NCBI GenBank assembly: GCA_958435885.1
Contig: CAUBHZ010000088.1
Span: 1 to 7,197 of the forward strand
Direction: 5' to 3'
DNA: 7,197 nucleotides
Origin: an uncultured Intestinimonas sp.
Lineage (GTDB): Bacteria; Bacillota_A; Clostridia; Oscillospirales; Oscillospiraceae
The translations under genes and the position numbers were made by a program. This document shows positions 1-5,343 of this stretch, in pieces (position 1 is the first letter of the stretch; each line of letters begins with the position of its first letter). The notes under the pieces are model-generated. The model had not been told where the DNA came from. It made no database searches and saw only the letters and a program-made list of their open reading frames with translations.

Positions 1-2
1 GG

Positions 3-776
3 AACGGGGACGCCTCCAAAACCTACGGTGGGGCCTCCTACGCCTCCAACGGCGTGCCGGACATTGGCGCTGACACCATGATTACCAAATGCACCGGGGT
101 GAGCACTACCGGCTGGGCCGATATGGTCATTGGTGAGGCCGTCTGGATGTCCGGTCACATCGGCATCTACATTGGGGACGGCCTGGCTGTGGAGTGTACC
201 CCCAAGTGGGAGAACAAGGTGCAAATCACCGCCGTGGGGAACATAGGCAGCAAGGCGGGCTACAACACCCGCACCTGGACCAAGCACGGAAAACTGCCCT
301 ATGTGGACTACACGGGGGCCACTACGGGCGGGAACACCGGGGGCGCATCCCGGCCCTCCACGCCCTCTGGGAGCGCTCAGACGGCCTCTGTGGGCGATAC
401 GGTGACCTTTACCGGCACCAAGCACTATGTCAGCTCCAACTCCACCAACGGGGCCGCCTGCAAGCCCGGCAAGGCCAAGGTCACCGCCGTGGCCAAGAAC
501 GCCAAGCATCCCTACCACCTCATCAAAGTGGCGGGCGGCGGCTCCACGGTCTACGGCTGGGTGGACGCCGCTGACATCCAGGTGGAGGGGGCCGTCACCG
601 TGGGTGCCAAGGTCAAGGTCAACAAGGGGGCCAAGACCTACACCGGCGGGAGCCTTGCCTCTTTCGTCTACAACAACACCTACACCGTCATGCAGATTGA
701 TGGCTCCCGGGTGGTCATCGGCCAGAATGGCACCGTGACCGCCGCTGTCAACATCAATGACCTCACCCCGGCCTGA
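3..776 (+). CDS. Phage endolysin, NlpC/P60-like peptidase with SH3-like repeats (5'-partial)
   Basis: The reading frame is open at the left window edge, so the first 257 visible codons are the C-terminal part of a longer protein. The end of an NlpC/P60-type catalytic domain is visible. The GHIGIYIGDG motif (His at visible residue 52) is the usual general-base histidine segment, and it is followed by VECTPKWENKVQ. The catalytic cysteine would lie upstream, outside the window. A Gly/Ser/Thr-rich linker (about 103-128) leads into two SH3-like modules, about 129-193 (SVGDTVTFTG to YGWVDAADIQ) and about 198-257. Such modules bind the cell wall. By family knowledge the enzyme cleaves peptidoglycan stem peptides or amide bonds at lysis. 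A holin gene begins 17 nt downstream, which supports a lysis cassette. A GTG at 54 could open a frame, but it falls inside the domain and is not the true start. It ends in TGA at 774-776. Confidence 0.88.
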   Translation, partial: NGDASKTYGGASYASNGVPDIGADTMITKCTGVSTTGWADMVIGEAVWMSGHIGIYIGDGLAVECTPKWENKVQITAVGNIGSKAGYNTRTWTKHGKLPYVDYTGATTGGNTGGASRPSTPSGSAQTASVGDTVTFTGTKHYVSSNSTNGAACKPGKAKVTAVAKNAKHPYHLIKVAGGGSTVYGWVDAADIQVEGAVTVGAKVKVNKGAKTYTGGSLASFVYNNTYTVMQIDGSRVVIGQNGTVTAAVNINDLTPA

Positions 777-793
777 TAAGAAAGGAGAACATC

Positions 794-1108
794 ATGGAAA
801 CTATTTTTGATTGGTCCGTTATTCTCAGCATCGTGGGCATCCTGGTGGTGGTCACCAACATCATCACCCAGGTGCTCAAAAAGCTCACCTGGGACAAGCT
901 GCCCACCAACATCCTGGCGGTGCTCATCGCCATGGCCCTGACCCTGGCAGCATTTTTCGCCTACTGTGAAATCAAGGGCGTGGCTATCGTCTGGTACATG
1001 ATTGTAGCCGCTGTGGTCCTGGGCTTTTTCGTGGCCTATGCGGCCATGTTTGGCTTTGATAAGCTGAAAGAGGCCATTGCCCAGCTTAACCAGAAAAAGA
1101 TTGAATAA
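794..1108 (+). CDS. Phage holin
   Basis: This is a 104-residue protein with three predicted hydrophobic segments at about 7-28, 39-60 and 64-88. It has a charged C-terminal tail ending in KKIE. By family knowledge, small phage membrane proteins of this layout form the pores that let endolysin reach the wall and set the time of lysis. The start is well supported by an AAAGGAG ribosome binding site at 781-787, six bases before the ATG. It follows the endolysin gene by 17 nt, so the two are probably co-transcribed, and a strong hairpin terminator begins immediately after its stop. The endolysin-then-holin order is the reverse of the commonest phage arrangement. I recognise the type from size, membrane pattern and context rather than from a specific holin family signature. 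Confidence 0.82.
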   Translation: METIFDWSVILSIVGILVVVTNIITQVLKKLTWDKLPTNILAVLIAMALTLAAFFAYCEIKGVAIVWYMIVAAVVLGFFVAYAAMFGFDKLKEAIAQLNQKKIE

Positions 1109-1112
1109 GTGC

Positions 1113-1154
1113 AAAAAAAAGCCGGAGAGGGTCAAACCTCTCCGGCTTTTTTTT
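1113..1154. terminator. Strong bidirectional intrinsic terminator
   Basis: A perfect 10-bp GC-rich stem (GCCGGAGAGG at 1121-1130, CCTCTCCGGC at 1137-1146) with a 6-base loop is flanked by eight A on the left and eight T on the right. It can therefore end transcription in both directions: the lysis cassette on the + strand and the convergent small gene on the minus strand, whose stop lies at 1162. Confidence 0.95.
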
Positions 1155-1161
1155 ATTCTCT

Positions 1162-1557
1162 TTACAGGGTATAGTCCCCGGCGGCTGCCCCGATCTGAGC
1201 GGACAACGCCCGAAAAGCATCTCCGGTTTTTGGCTCAAGATACCAAAAAGCCAGCATCCGCTCCCCATCCTGGGCGGTGTAATGGAACACGGCAAACCAC
1301 TTGACGGCCTTGCCATGCGCTGTGGTGGCCGCCGTGCCGTGATACCGGGCCATGAAATTGCGCTCTGGCATCATTTCAAGGCCGGTCACCTTTTCCAGCG
1401 GGAGCGTGGCAGCTGGGCCATTTACCTGCTGGAACACCAGCCCGGCCTCAGTCTGCTCCATAAAACACGGGCCATCCTGGGAAAAGCCTCTCAGGCCCTC
1501 ATAGTGCATCATGCGGACCCCTGCGGGGAGGTCCTTTTTCTTTTTGCCAAACAACAT
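1162..1557 (-). CDS. Unidentified 131-aa prophage protein, possible PH-like fold (moron candidate)
   Basis: I do not recognise this protein. It begins MLFGKKKKDLPAG, then shows alternating short hydrophobic/polar stretches that look like beta strands (CFMEQ, GLVFQQV, ATLPLEKVTGLEMM, KWFAVFHYT, RMLAFWYLE). It ends with a probable helix (KTGDAFRALSAQIGAAA). This pattern of a beta sandwich closed by a C-terminal helix resembles small bacterial PH/GRAM-like domains, but that is inference. There is no signal peptide or membrane segment. The start at 1557 is supported by an AAAGGAGG site (1567-1574) nine bases upstream. A longer frame from an ATG at 1584 is ruled out because that codon overlaps the -10 box of the gene's own promoter. 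The gene lies opposite to its neighbours, has its own promoter and terminator, and diverges from the repressor gene. That is the usual setting of a gene expressed in the lysogen. Confidence 0.8.
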   Translation of the reverse strand: MLFGKKKKDLPAGVRMMHYEGLRGFSQDGPCFMEQTEAGLVFQQVNGPAATLPLEKVTGLEMMPERNFMARYHGTAATTAHGKAVKWFAVFHYTAQDGERMLAFWYLEPKTGDAFRALSAQIGAAAGDYTL

Positions 1558-1582
1558 GCGGCATCGCCTCCTTTGTATCTCC

Positions 1583-1611
1583 ATTGTAAGGTTAAGCCCT
1601 CATTGTGTCAA
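1583..1611 (-). promoter_or_regulatory. Promoter of the minus-strand moron-like gene
   Basis: Read on the minus strand, a perfect TTGACA -35 box (1606-1611) is followed after exactly 17 bp by TACAAT (1583-1588). Transcription should start near 1576, which leaves a short leader carrying AAAGGAGG before the ATG at 1557. This near-consensus sigma-A promoter predicts strong constitutive expression unless it is repressed. Confidence 0.85.
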
Positions 1612-1632
1612 GTATTGGAGCCTAAAGTGACA

Positions 1633-1660
1633 ATGACATATCAAAAGAGCACAATATAAT
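1633..1660 (+). promoter_or_regulatory. Promoter of the first XRE repressor gene, with TGACA repeats
   Basis: ATGACA (1633-1638) and a perfect TATAAT (1655-1660) are separated by 16 bp, with predicted transcription start near 1667. The pentamer TGACA occurs at 1628-1632, 1634-1638 and 1661-1665, and inverted (TGTCA) at 1606-1610 inside the -35 of the divergent promoter. These are plausible operator half-sites for the adjacent repressor. The promoter call is firm and the operator call is inference. Confidence 0.75.
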
Positions 1661-1682
1661 TGACATTATGGAGGTGATGCTG

Positions 1683-1973
1683 GTGATAGCAGAACGGATA
1701 AAAGAACTCCGGCAGGCACGGGGCTGGACGCAAGCAGACCTTGCCCGGCGGTTGAACATAACCAGGAACGGCGTCAACTCCTGGGAGCAAGGGCTCTCTA
1801 CGCCGTCCCCATCCTCTCTGGTTGACCTGGCCAAGCTGTTCTCTGTTTCAACGGACTATCTGCTGGGCATGGAGCCTTTACATACCGTGAATGTATCTGG
1901 CCTGGATGAGCGGGATGTGGCCATCCTTGCGGAACTGGCGGACCGGCTACGGAAAAGCAAGACGGAGGACTAA
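1683..1973 (+). CDS. XRE-family transcriptional repressor (phage CI/Cro-like)
   Basis: A 96-residue protein with an N-terminal helix-turn-helix of the Cro/CI (HTH_3) type covering about residues 4-61 (IKELRQARGWTQADLARRLNITRNGV and onward to the family-typical STDYLLG). A short charged C-terminal tail contains LDERDVAILAELADRLR, perhaps for dimerisation. It lacks the long peptidase-like domain of self-cleaving CI repressors, so induction would need another route. I chose GTG 1683 because GGAGGT at 1670-1675 lies seven bases upstream. An ATG at 1668 sits on the predicted transcription start, and ATG 1677 is too close to the ribosome binding site. The gene diverges from the moron-like gene and probably regulates one or both promoters between them. 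Confidence 0.88.
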   Translation: MIAERIKELRQARGWTQADLARRLNITRNGVNSWEQGLSTPSPSSLVDLAKLFSVSTDYLLGMEPLHTVNVSGLDERDVAILAELADRLRKSKTED

Positions 1974-1975
1974 AA

Positions 1976-2007
1976 GACGCCTGGAGCAATCCGGGCATCT
2001 TTTTTTT
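1976..2007 (+). terminator. Intrinsic terminator after the first XRE gene
   Basis: An imperfect 9-bp stem (GACGCCTGG at 1976-1984 with CCGGGCATC at 1991-1999, one mismatch and one G-U pair) with a 6-base loop is followed by eight T. It lies three bases after the stop codon, separating the two regulator genes into different transcription units. Confidence 0.75.
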
Positions 2008-2008
2008 C

Positions 2009-2037
2009 TTGACGATATACAACTAAAGTAGTATAAT
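2009..2037 (+). promoter_or_regulatory. Promoter of the second XRE gene with an embedded palindromic operator
   Basis: TTGACG (2009-2014) and TATAAT (2032-2037) are spaced by exactly 17 bp. The spacer and -10 box hold a 20-bp palindrome, TATACAACT (2016-2024) and AGTAGTATA (2027-2035), with eight of ten base pairs matching. A dimeric HTH protein bound there would block RNA polymerase, so autorepression by the downstream gene is likely. The promoter is seen directly. The operator role is inference. Confidence 0.82.
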
Positions 2038-2059
2038 GAGGGCAACGGAGGTGAGCATG

Positions 2060-2308
2060 ATGGACACCAAGAAAAACAGCAGACTGCAAAACACCCGCCT
2101 TGCCGCTGGACTTTCTCAATCCCAGCTGGCCGCCGCCACTGGGCTCAATGTGCGGACGCTCCAATGCTATGAACAAGGGGCCAAAGACATCAACAATGCC
2201 AAGTTAGCCACCCTCCTCAAGCTCTGTTTGGCGCTTGACTGCAAGCTGGGTGACATCCTGACGGATGAGGCCACGGTCAAGCTATTGGAGCAGTACATGG
2301 CAGCATAA
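2060..2308 (+). CDS. Small XRE-family HTH regulator
   Basis: An 82-residue protein that is almost entirely one HTH_3 domain, about residues 8-68. It runs RLQNTRLAAGLSQSQLAAATGLNVRTLQCYEQGAKDINNAKLATLLKLCLALDCKLGDIL. The sequence LQCYEQGAKDINNA is typical of the turn and recognition-helix region of small clostridial XRE proteins found on mobile elements. GGAGGT (2047-2052) sits seven bases before ATG 2060 and four before ATG 2057, so 2060 is preferred. An upstream in-frame ATG at 2036 overlaps the -10 box and cannot be the start. It has its own promoter with a palindromic operator candidate and is followed by a hairpin, so it is probably a single-gene autoregulated unit. Its targets elsewhere in the element are unknown. 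Confidence 0.87.
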   Translation: MDTKKNSRLQNTRLAAGLSQSQLAAATGLNVRTLQCYEQGAKDINNAKLATLLKLCLALDCKLGDILTDEATVKLLEQYMAA

Positions 2309-2320
2309 ACGGCAGATCAG

Positions 2321-2345
2321 AGCGGGGCGGCATCGCCCCGCTTTT
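2321..2345 (+). terminator. Hairpin terminator between the XRE gene and the transposase
   Basis: A perfect 8-bp stem, AGCGGGGC (2321-2328) with GCCCCGCT (2335-2342), extendable by one more pair inside, is followed by TTTTCTCATTTTT. The T tract is interrupted, so termination may be incomplete. Lying 13 bases after the XRE stop, it would shield the transposase from read-through. Confidence 0.7.
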
Positions 2346-2365
2346 CTCATTTTTGGAGGTGCAGC

Positions 2366-3406
2366 ATGAACCACAAAGACGCAAAGCATTTTACCTGGGA
2401 CCAACGCCTAACCCTGGAGCGGATGCTCAAAAAGGGATTTACAAAAGCCGCTATTGCCAGCGCTCTGGGCAAGTGTGAGCGGTCCATCTATTATGAGATC
2501 AACCGGGGCCTTTGCGTCCAGCAGACCTCTGGCTATGAGTTTATTGAGGTGTACTGCCCGGAGGTGGCAGAGCGGAGATACAGGGATTTTCTGAAAGAAA
2601 AAGGCCAGGACCTCAAAATTGGCAAGGACCACGCCCTGGCCCGGAGGCTGGAGGAGCTGGTCATGGTCCATGGCTTCGCACCCGGGGCCGCCCTGGCGGA
2701 GATCAGAAACAACGGAGAGGTCTATGACACCGTGATATGTGAAAACACGCTTTATAATTACATCTACCGGGGAGATGTTTTCCTCCAGCTCACACCGGAG
2801 CACCTGCACAATAAAGGCCGCCGCCACTACGCCGCAAACAGTAAACGGCAGGCCGCCAGGAGCTCCAACGGAAAAAGTATTGAAACCCGCCCCCAGGAGG
2901 TCAAGGCCCGGGGCAGCTTTGGGCATTGGGAGATGGACAGCATCATGGGGTGCAAGGGCTCCAAAAAAGCCCTCCTGGTCCTCACAGAGCGCCGGACACG
3001 CATGGGCATTGTGATGCTCCTGGAGGACCACACGGCGGCCAGCGTGGTCAAGGCCATCAACCGCCTGGAGCGCCGCTTTGGTAAACTGTTCTATAAACTT
3101 TTCAAGTCAATCACTGTGGACAATGGCTGTGAGTTTCAGGACTTCGAGGGCATAGAGGCCGCCCACCGGCGCAAGGGCAAGCGGACCGTGGTGTTTTTCT
3201 GTCACCCATACAGCGCCTTTGAGCGGGGCTCCAATGAGAACATGAACAGGCTGATTAGACGATTTTTCCCAAAAGGCACCAGCTTTGACACCGTGACGCC
3301 GGAGGAAGTGAGGGCAGCAGAAAAATGGGTGAATAGCTACCCCCGCAAGCTGCTGGGGTGGCAATCGGCGGCCACGCTCTTTGAGAAAGAGCTCCTCTCC
3401 GCCTGA
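2366..3406 (+). CDS. IS30-family DDE transposase
   Basis: A complete 346-residue protein, within the usual length for IS30 transposases. An N-terminal helix-turn-helix (about 8-48, FTWDQRLTLERMLKKGFTKAAIASALGKCERSIYYEINRG) binds the element ends. The catalytic triad is visible: Asp191 in HWEMDSI, Asp252 in ITVDNGCEF, and Glu291 in ERGSNENMNRLIRRFFPKG, all hallmark IS30 motifs. The family C-terminal motif appears as PRKLLGW. The D252-E291 spacing (38 residues between) is a little longer than the usual 33-34, owing to the insert around EAAHRRKGKRTV. The start is supported by GGAGGT (2355-2360) five bases before ATG 2366. No frameshift or missing catalytic residue is seen, so it is probably active. 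No promoter is obvious in the 57 bp upstream. It sits between prophage regulators and chromosomal genes. Confidence 0.93.
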   Translation: MNHKDAKHFTWDQRLTLERMLKKGFTKAAIASALGKCERSIYYEINRGLCVQQTSGYEFIEVYCPEVAERRYRDFLKEKGQDLKIGKDHALARRLEELVMVHGFAPGAALAEIRNNGEVYDTVICENTLYNYIYRGDVFLQLTPEHLHNKGRRHYAANSKRQAARSSNGKSIETRPQEVKARGSFGHWEMDSIMGCKGSKKALLVLTERRTRMGIVMLLEDHTAASVVKAINRLERRFGKLFYKLFKSITVDNGCEFQDFEGIEAAHRRKGKRTVVFFCHPYSAFERGSNENMNRLIRRFFPKGTSFDTVTPEEVRAAEKWVNSYPRKLLGWQSAATLFEKELLSA

Positions 3407-3423
3407 CAGGGAATAAGAAAAGC

Positions 3424-3450
3424 AGCCGGATGAGATTAACCCATCCGGCT
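3424..3450. terminator. Hairpin just after the transposase gene
   Basis: A perfect 9-bp stem, AGCCGGATG (3424-3432) with CATCCGGCT (3442-3450), has a 9-base loop. There is no T tract on the + strand side. Read on the minus strand it is followed by GCTTTTCTTATT, so it would act as a terminator for transcription entering the transposase gene antisense. Confidence 0.65.
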
Positions 3451-3474
3451 GGCTTGCCATGTTATTTTATTGTG

Positions 3475-3499
3475 AAAACGCCCAATAAGGGCGCTTTTT
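3475..3499 (+). terminator. Intrinsic terminator downstream of the transposase
   Basis: A 5-bp GC stem, CGCCC (3479-3483) with GGGCG (3489-3493), has a 5-base loop. It is preceded by AAAA and followed by CTTTTTATTT. It would stop + strand transcripts running out of the transposase gene. Confidence 0.65.
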
Positions 3500-3781
3500 A
3501 TTTATGCGCTTTGCTGTTTTTTCTTGACTTATGCAAATTTCTATTGACTTTTAGCCGCCCGTGCCTCTCTTTTCCTTCCCTTTACGGCGGCTATACCAGA
3601 AGTATATCTCCCCTTTTCCAAGCGTCCTGTCCCGACCCGTCACCTTCTTCCGCTTTTTCCCTCTGTCTGGTAAAAATCCTGATTTGACTTCGTTTATCCC
3701 CTAACCCTTTACTTTTTGAACACTCTATTTCCATGATAATAGTTGACATAAATCATATCCATAAGCCGTATTTACATCTAG

Positions 3782-3867
3782 TTATTCACACTTTGCACCG
3801 GGTTTTCCACCGGTCATCCCCCGCTTTACGCCGGGAATTTCCGCACTTTTGCACCGGCTTATCCACA
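3782..3867 (+). repeat. Imperfect direct repeats carrying DnaA-box-like sequences
   Basis: Two copies of a 21-22 base repeat (3790-3810 and 3845-3866) share the core GCACCGG-N-TT-N-TCCAC. The second copy ends in a perfect DnaA box, TTATCCACA (3859-3867). A second box matching the TTATNCACA consensus, TTATTCACA, lies at 3782-3790 directly before copy one. Copy one itself contains the one-mismatch box TTTTCCACC (3803-3811). The word CACCGG recurs three times in this stretch. The arrangement resembles origin or initiator-binding DNA. Binding by DnaA is inference. Confidence 0.5.
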
Positions 3868-3928
3868 ACTTTCCCTTATCACTCCCGCCGGACCGGCTCC
3901 GCTCTTATTTACATAATATCGATTCCTG

Positions 3929-3968
3929 TCGAAAAATCCATACCAAACACATATGGGCATTTTTTCGA
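3929..3968 (-). terminator. Probable terminator of the MATE gene
   Basis: TCGAAAAAT-CCATA (3929-3942) can pair with TATGG-GC-ATTTTTTCGA (3952-3968), with a short bulge and an extra T, around a 9-base loop. It lies about 5 bases past the MATE stop codon. On the minus strand the hairpin is followed in its distal arm by ATTTTT. The outer A/T part makes it able to work on both strands. Confidence 0.5.
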
Positions 3969-3972
3969 GTCC

Positions 3973-5316
3973 TCACCCCTGCGCCCCATCCAGCAGGCGT
4001 TTCTGCCGCCAGGCGCCGCTCTGCCAGCGGATAAGGAAGAGGACGGCCCGGATACACTCGTCCGCCGCCATAGCCACCCACAGGCCGGCCAGACCCCAGT
4101 CCAGCACCACGCCCAGAAAGAAGCTGCCGCCCACGCCCACCAGCCAGGCGTCAATGACACAGATGACGGTGGGGAAGCGGATGTCGCCGCAGGCCTGGAG
4201 AGCCCGGCACATGACCATATTCACCGCCCGGCCCAGCTCCAGGGGGATCTCGATGAGCATGATGGTGCCGGCCAGGGCCAGGATCTGGGGGTCTTTGGTG
4301 AAGATCCCGTAGACCGGCCGGGCCGCCAGCCAGAGGAGGACCGAAAGTCCGCCGGAGACCAGCACCGCCCCCCGCAGGGTGGACATGACCTGACGGTGGG
4401 TGGCCTCCATCTCCCGGGCACCCATGAGCCGGGCCACCACCACCTGGCAGGCCTGGGAGAGGGCGGAGCCGAACATGTAGGTGACGTTGGCGAAGATCAT
4501 GGCATAGACCCGGGTATTGACCACGTAGGCGGCAAACTGGTTGCAGACGGCCTGGATGCAGATCTGGGAGCCGTTATAGGAGAGGGACTCGCTGCCGGTG
4601 GGCAGGCCGATGCCCAGGAGCTGCAGCATCTCCGCCTTGGGAAAGGGGTGCAGGTGCCGTCTGGAAATGAGCCCGGGGAAGCGCCGCCGGAACATGCTGG
4701 CGATGACTACCACTCCCACAAAGCGGCTCAGGCCGCTGGAGAGGGCCGCCCCTGCCACCCCCAGGGCGGGCAGCGGCCCCAGGCCATTGATGAGGATGTA
4801 GTTTCCGCCGATGTTCAGGCAGTTCATGAAGATGGAGACCACCATGGTCTCCCGCATCAGCTGGGCGCTGCGGAAAAAGGCGGTGAAGGTGAGGTAGACC
4901 GACTGGAAGACCATACCGGCGCCGATGATGCGCATGTAGAGGCAGGTCTCTTCAAAGATCAGCTCGTGGACCCCCATGAGCCGGAAGATGGGACCGCAGC
5001 CCAGGATGAGCAGCAGACTCACCGCCAGGCCGAAGATCAGGTTCATCACCAGGGCCGCGGTGCAGGTCCGACCCACCCGCTTGGTGTCACCGGCCCCCAG
5101 GTACTGGGACACCAGGATCATGGCGGCGGTGCACACCACCGAGAACACCAGCAGCAGCAGGTTGGTGATCTGGTTGGCGTTGCCGATGGCGCCCACCCCG
5201 TTGGGGTCCCGCCAGCCCACCATGATCTGGTCGGCGTTGCCCACCAGCATCTGGAGCAGCAGCTCCACAAAAATGGGCCAGGACAGGCTCAATACATCTT
5301 GTTTTTTCGCTTTCAT
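3973..5316 (-). CDS. MATE-family multidrug/toxin efflux transporter
   Basis: A 447-residue integral membrane protein, the usual MATE length, with about twelve hydrophobic segments. The N-terminal signature LSLSWPIFVELLLQMLVGNADQIMVGW matches the first-helix region of NorM/DinF-type transporters. It ends in the family-typical Asp before IMVG. The repeat of the fold is visible in the second half (LQLLGIGLPTGSESLSYNGSQICIQAVCNQF). By family knowledge it exports cationic drugs, toxins or metabolites using a Na+ or H+ gradient; the substrate cannot be told from sequence. The start at ATG 5316 is chosen because GAGGAGAGGA precedes it and the family signature begins at once. The frame stays open another 71 codons upstream, but that part overlaps the aspartokinase end and lacks MATE character. 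It lies 115 bp downstream of aspartokinase on the same strand with no clear promoter between, so co-transcription is possible. Confidence 0.9.
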   Translation of the reverse strand: MKAKKQDVLSLSWPIFVELLLQMLVGNADQIMVGWRDPNGVGAIGNANQITNLLLLVFSVVCTAAMILVSQYLGAGDTKRVGRTCTAALVMNLIFGLAVSLLLILGCGPIFRLMGVHELIFEETCLYMRIIGAGMVFQSVYLTFTAFFRSAQLMRETMVVSIFMNCLNIGGNYILINGLGPLPALGVAGAALSSGLSRFVGVVVIASMFRRRFPGLISRRHLHPFPKAEMLQLLGIGLPTGSESLSYNGSQICIQAVCNQFAAYVVNTRVYAMIFANVTYMFGSALSQACQVVVARLMGAREMEATHRQVMSTLRGAVLVSGGLSVLLWLAARPVYGIFTKDPQILALAGTIMLIEIPLELGRAVNMVMCRALQACGDIRFPTVICVIDAWLVGVGGSFFLGVVLDWGLAGLWVAMAADECIRAVLFLIRWQSGAWRQKRLLDGAQG

Positions 5317-5343
5317 GGCTTTCCTCTCCTCCGGACGCAGAAC

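Larger units (their letters stand above)
3407..3972. other. 566-bp non-coding gap between converging genes
   Basis: No convincing gene was found here. Open frames on the + strand have no ribosome binding site and no family likeness, and they cross the hairpins. The stretch is lower in GC than the flanking genes, and its + strand is strongly pyrimidine-rich at about 3560-3720. It contains an inward-facing hairpin next to the transposase, a terminator, an 8-bp inverted repeat (TAGCCGCC 3552-3559 with GGCGGCTA 3586-3593), repeated TTGACTT words (3524, 3544, 3684), DnaA-box-like repeats (3782-3867), and a long hairpin near the MATE stop codon. The junction between the mobile element and the chromosome probably lies here, but I see no tRNA gene or clear attachment site. 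Confidence 0.7.

Noticed and set aside
680..1135. A 151-codon minus-strand open frame over the holin gene
   Set aside because: It overlaps the well-supported holin and the strong terminator, lacks a ribosome binding site, and shows no family likeness.
1558..1584. Longer N-terminus (MEIQRRRCR) for the minus-strand moron-like gene
   Set aside because: The ATG at 1584 overlaps the gene's own -10 box and the added codons contain the ribosome binding site, so translation must start at 1557.
3430..3687. An 85-codon open frame in the convergent gap
   Set aside because: It has no ribosome binding site, starts inside a hairpin and crosses a terminator. Its Phe/Leu/Ser-rich sequence just reflects the pyrimidine-rich strand.
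3407..3972. tRNA gene, att core or CRISPR array in the gap
   Set aside because: I found no cloverleaf-compatible sequence, no regularly spaced repeats, and no duplicated att-like core within the window.
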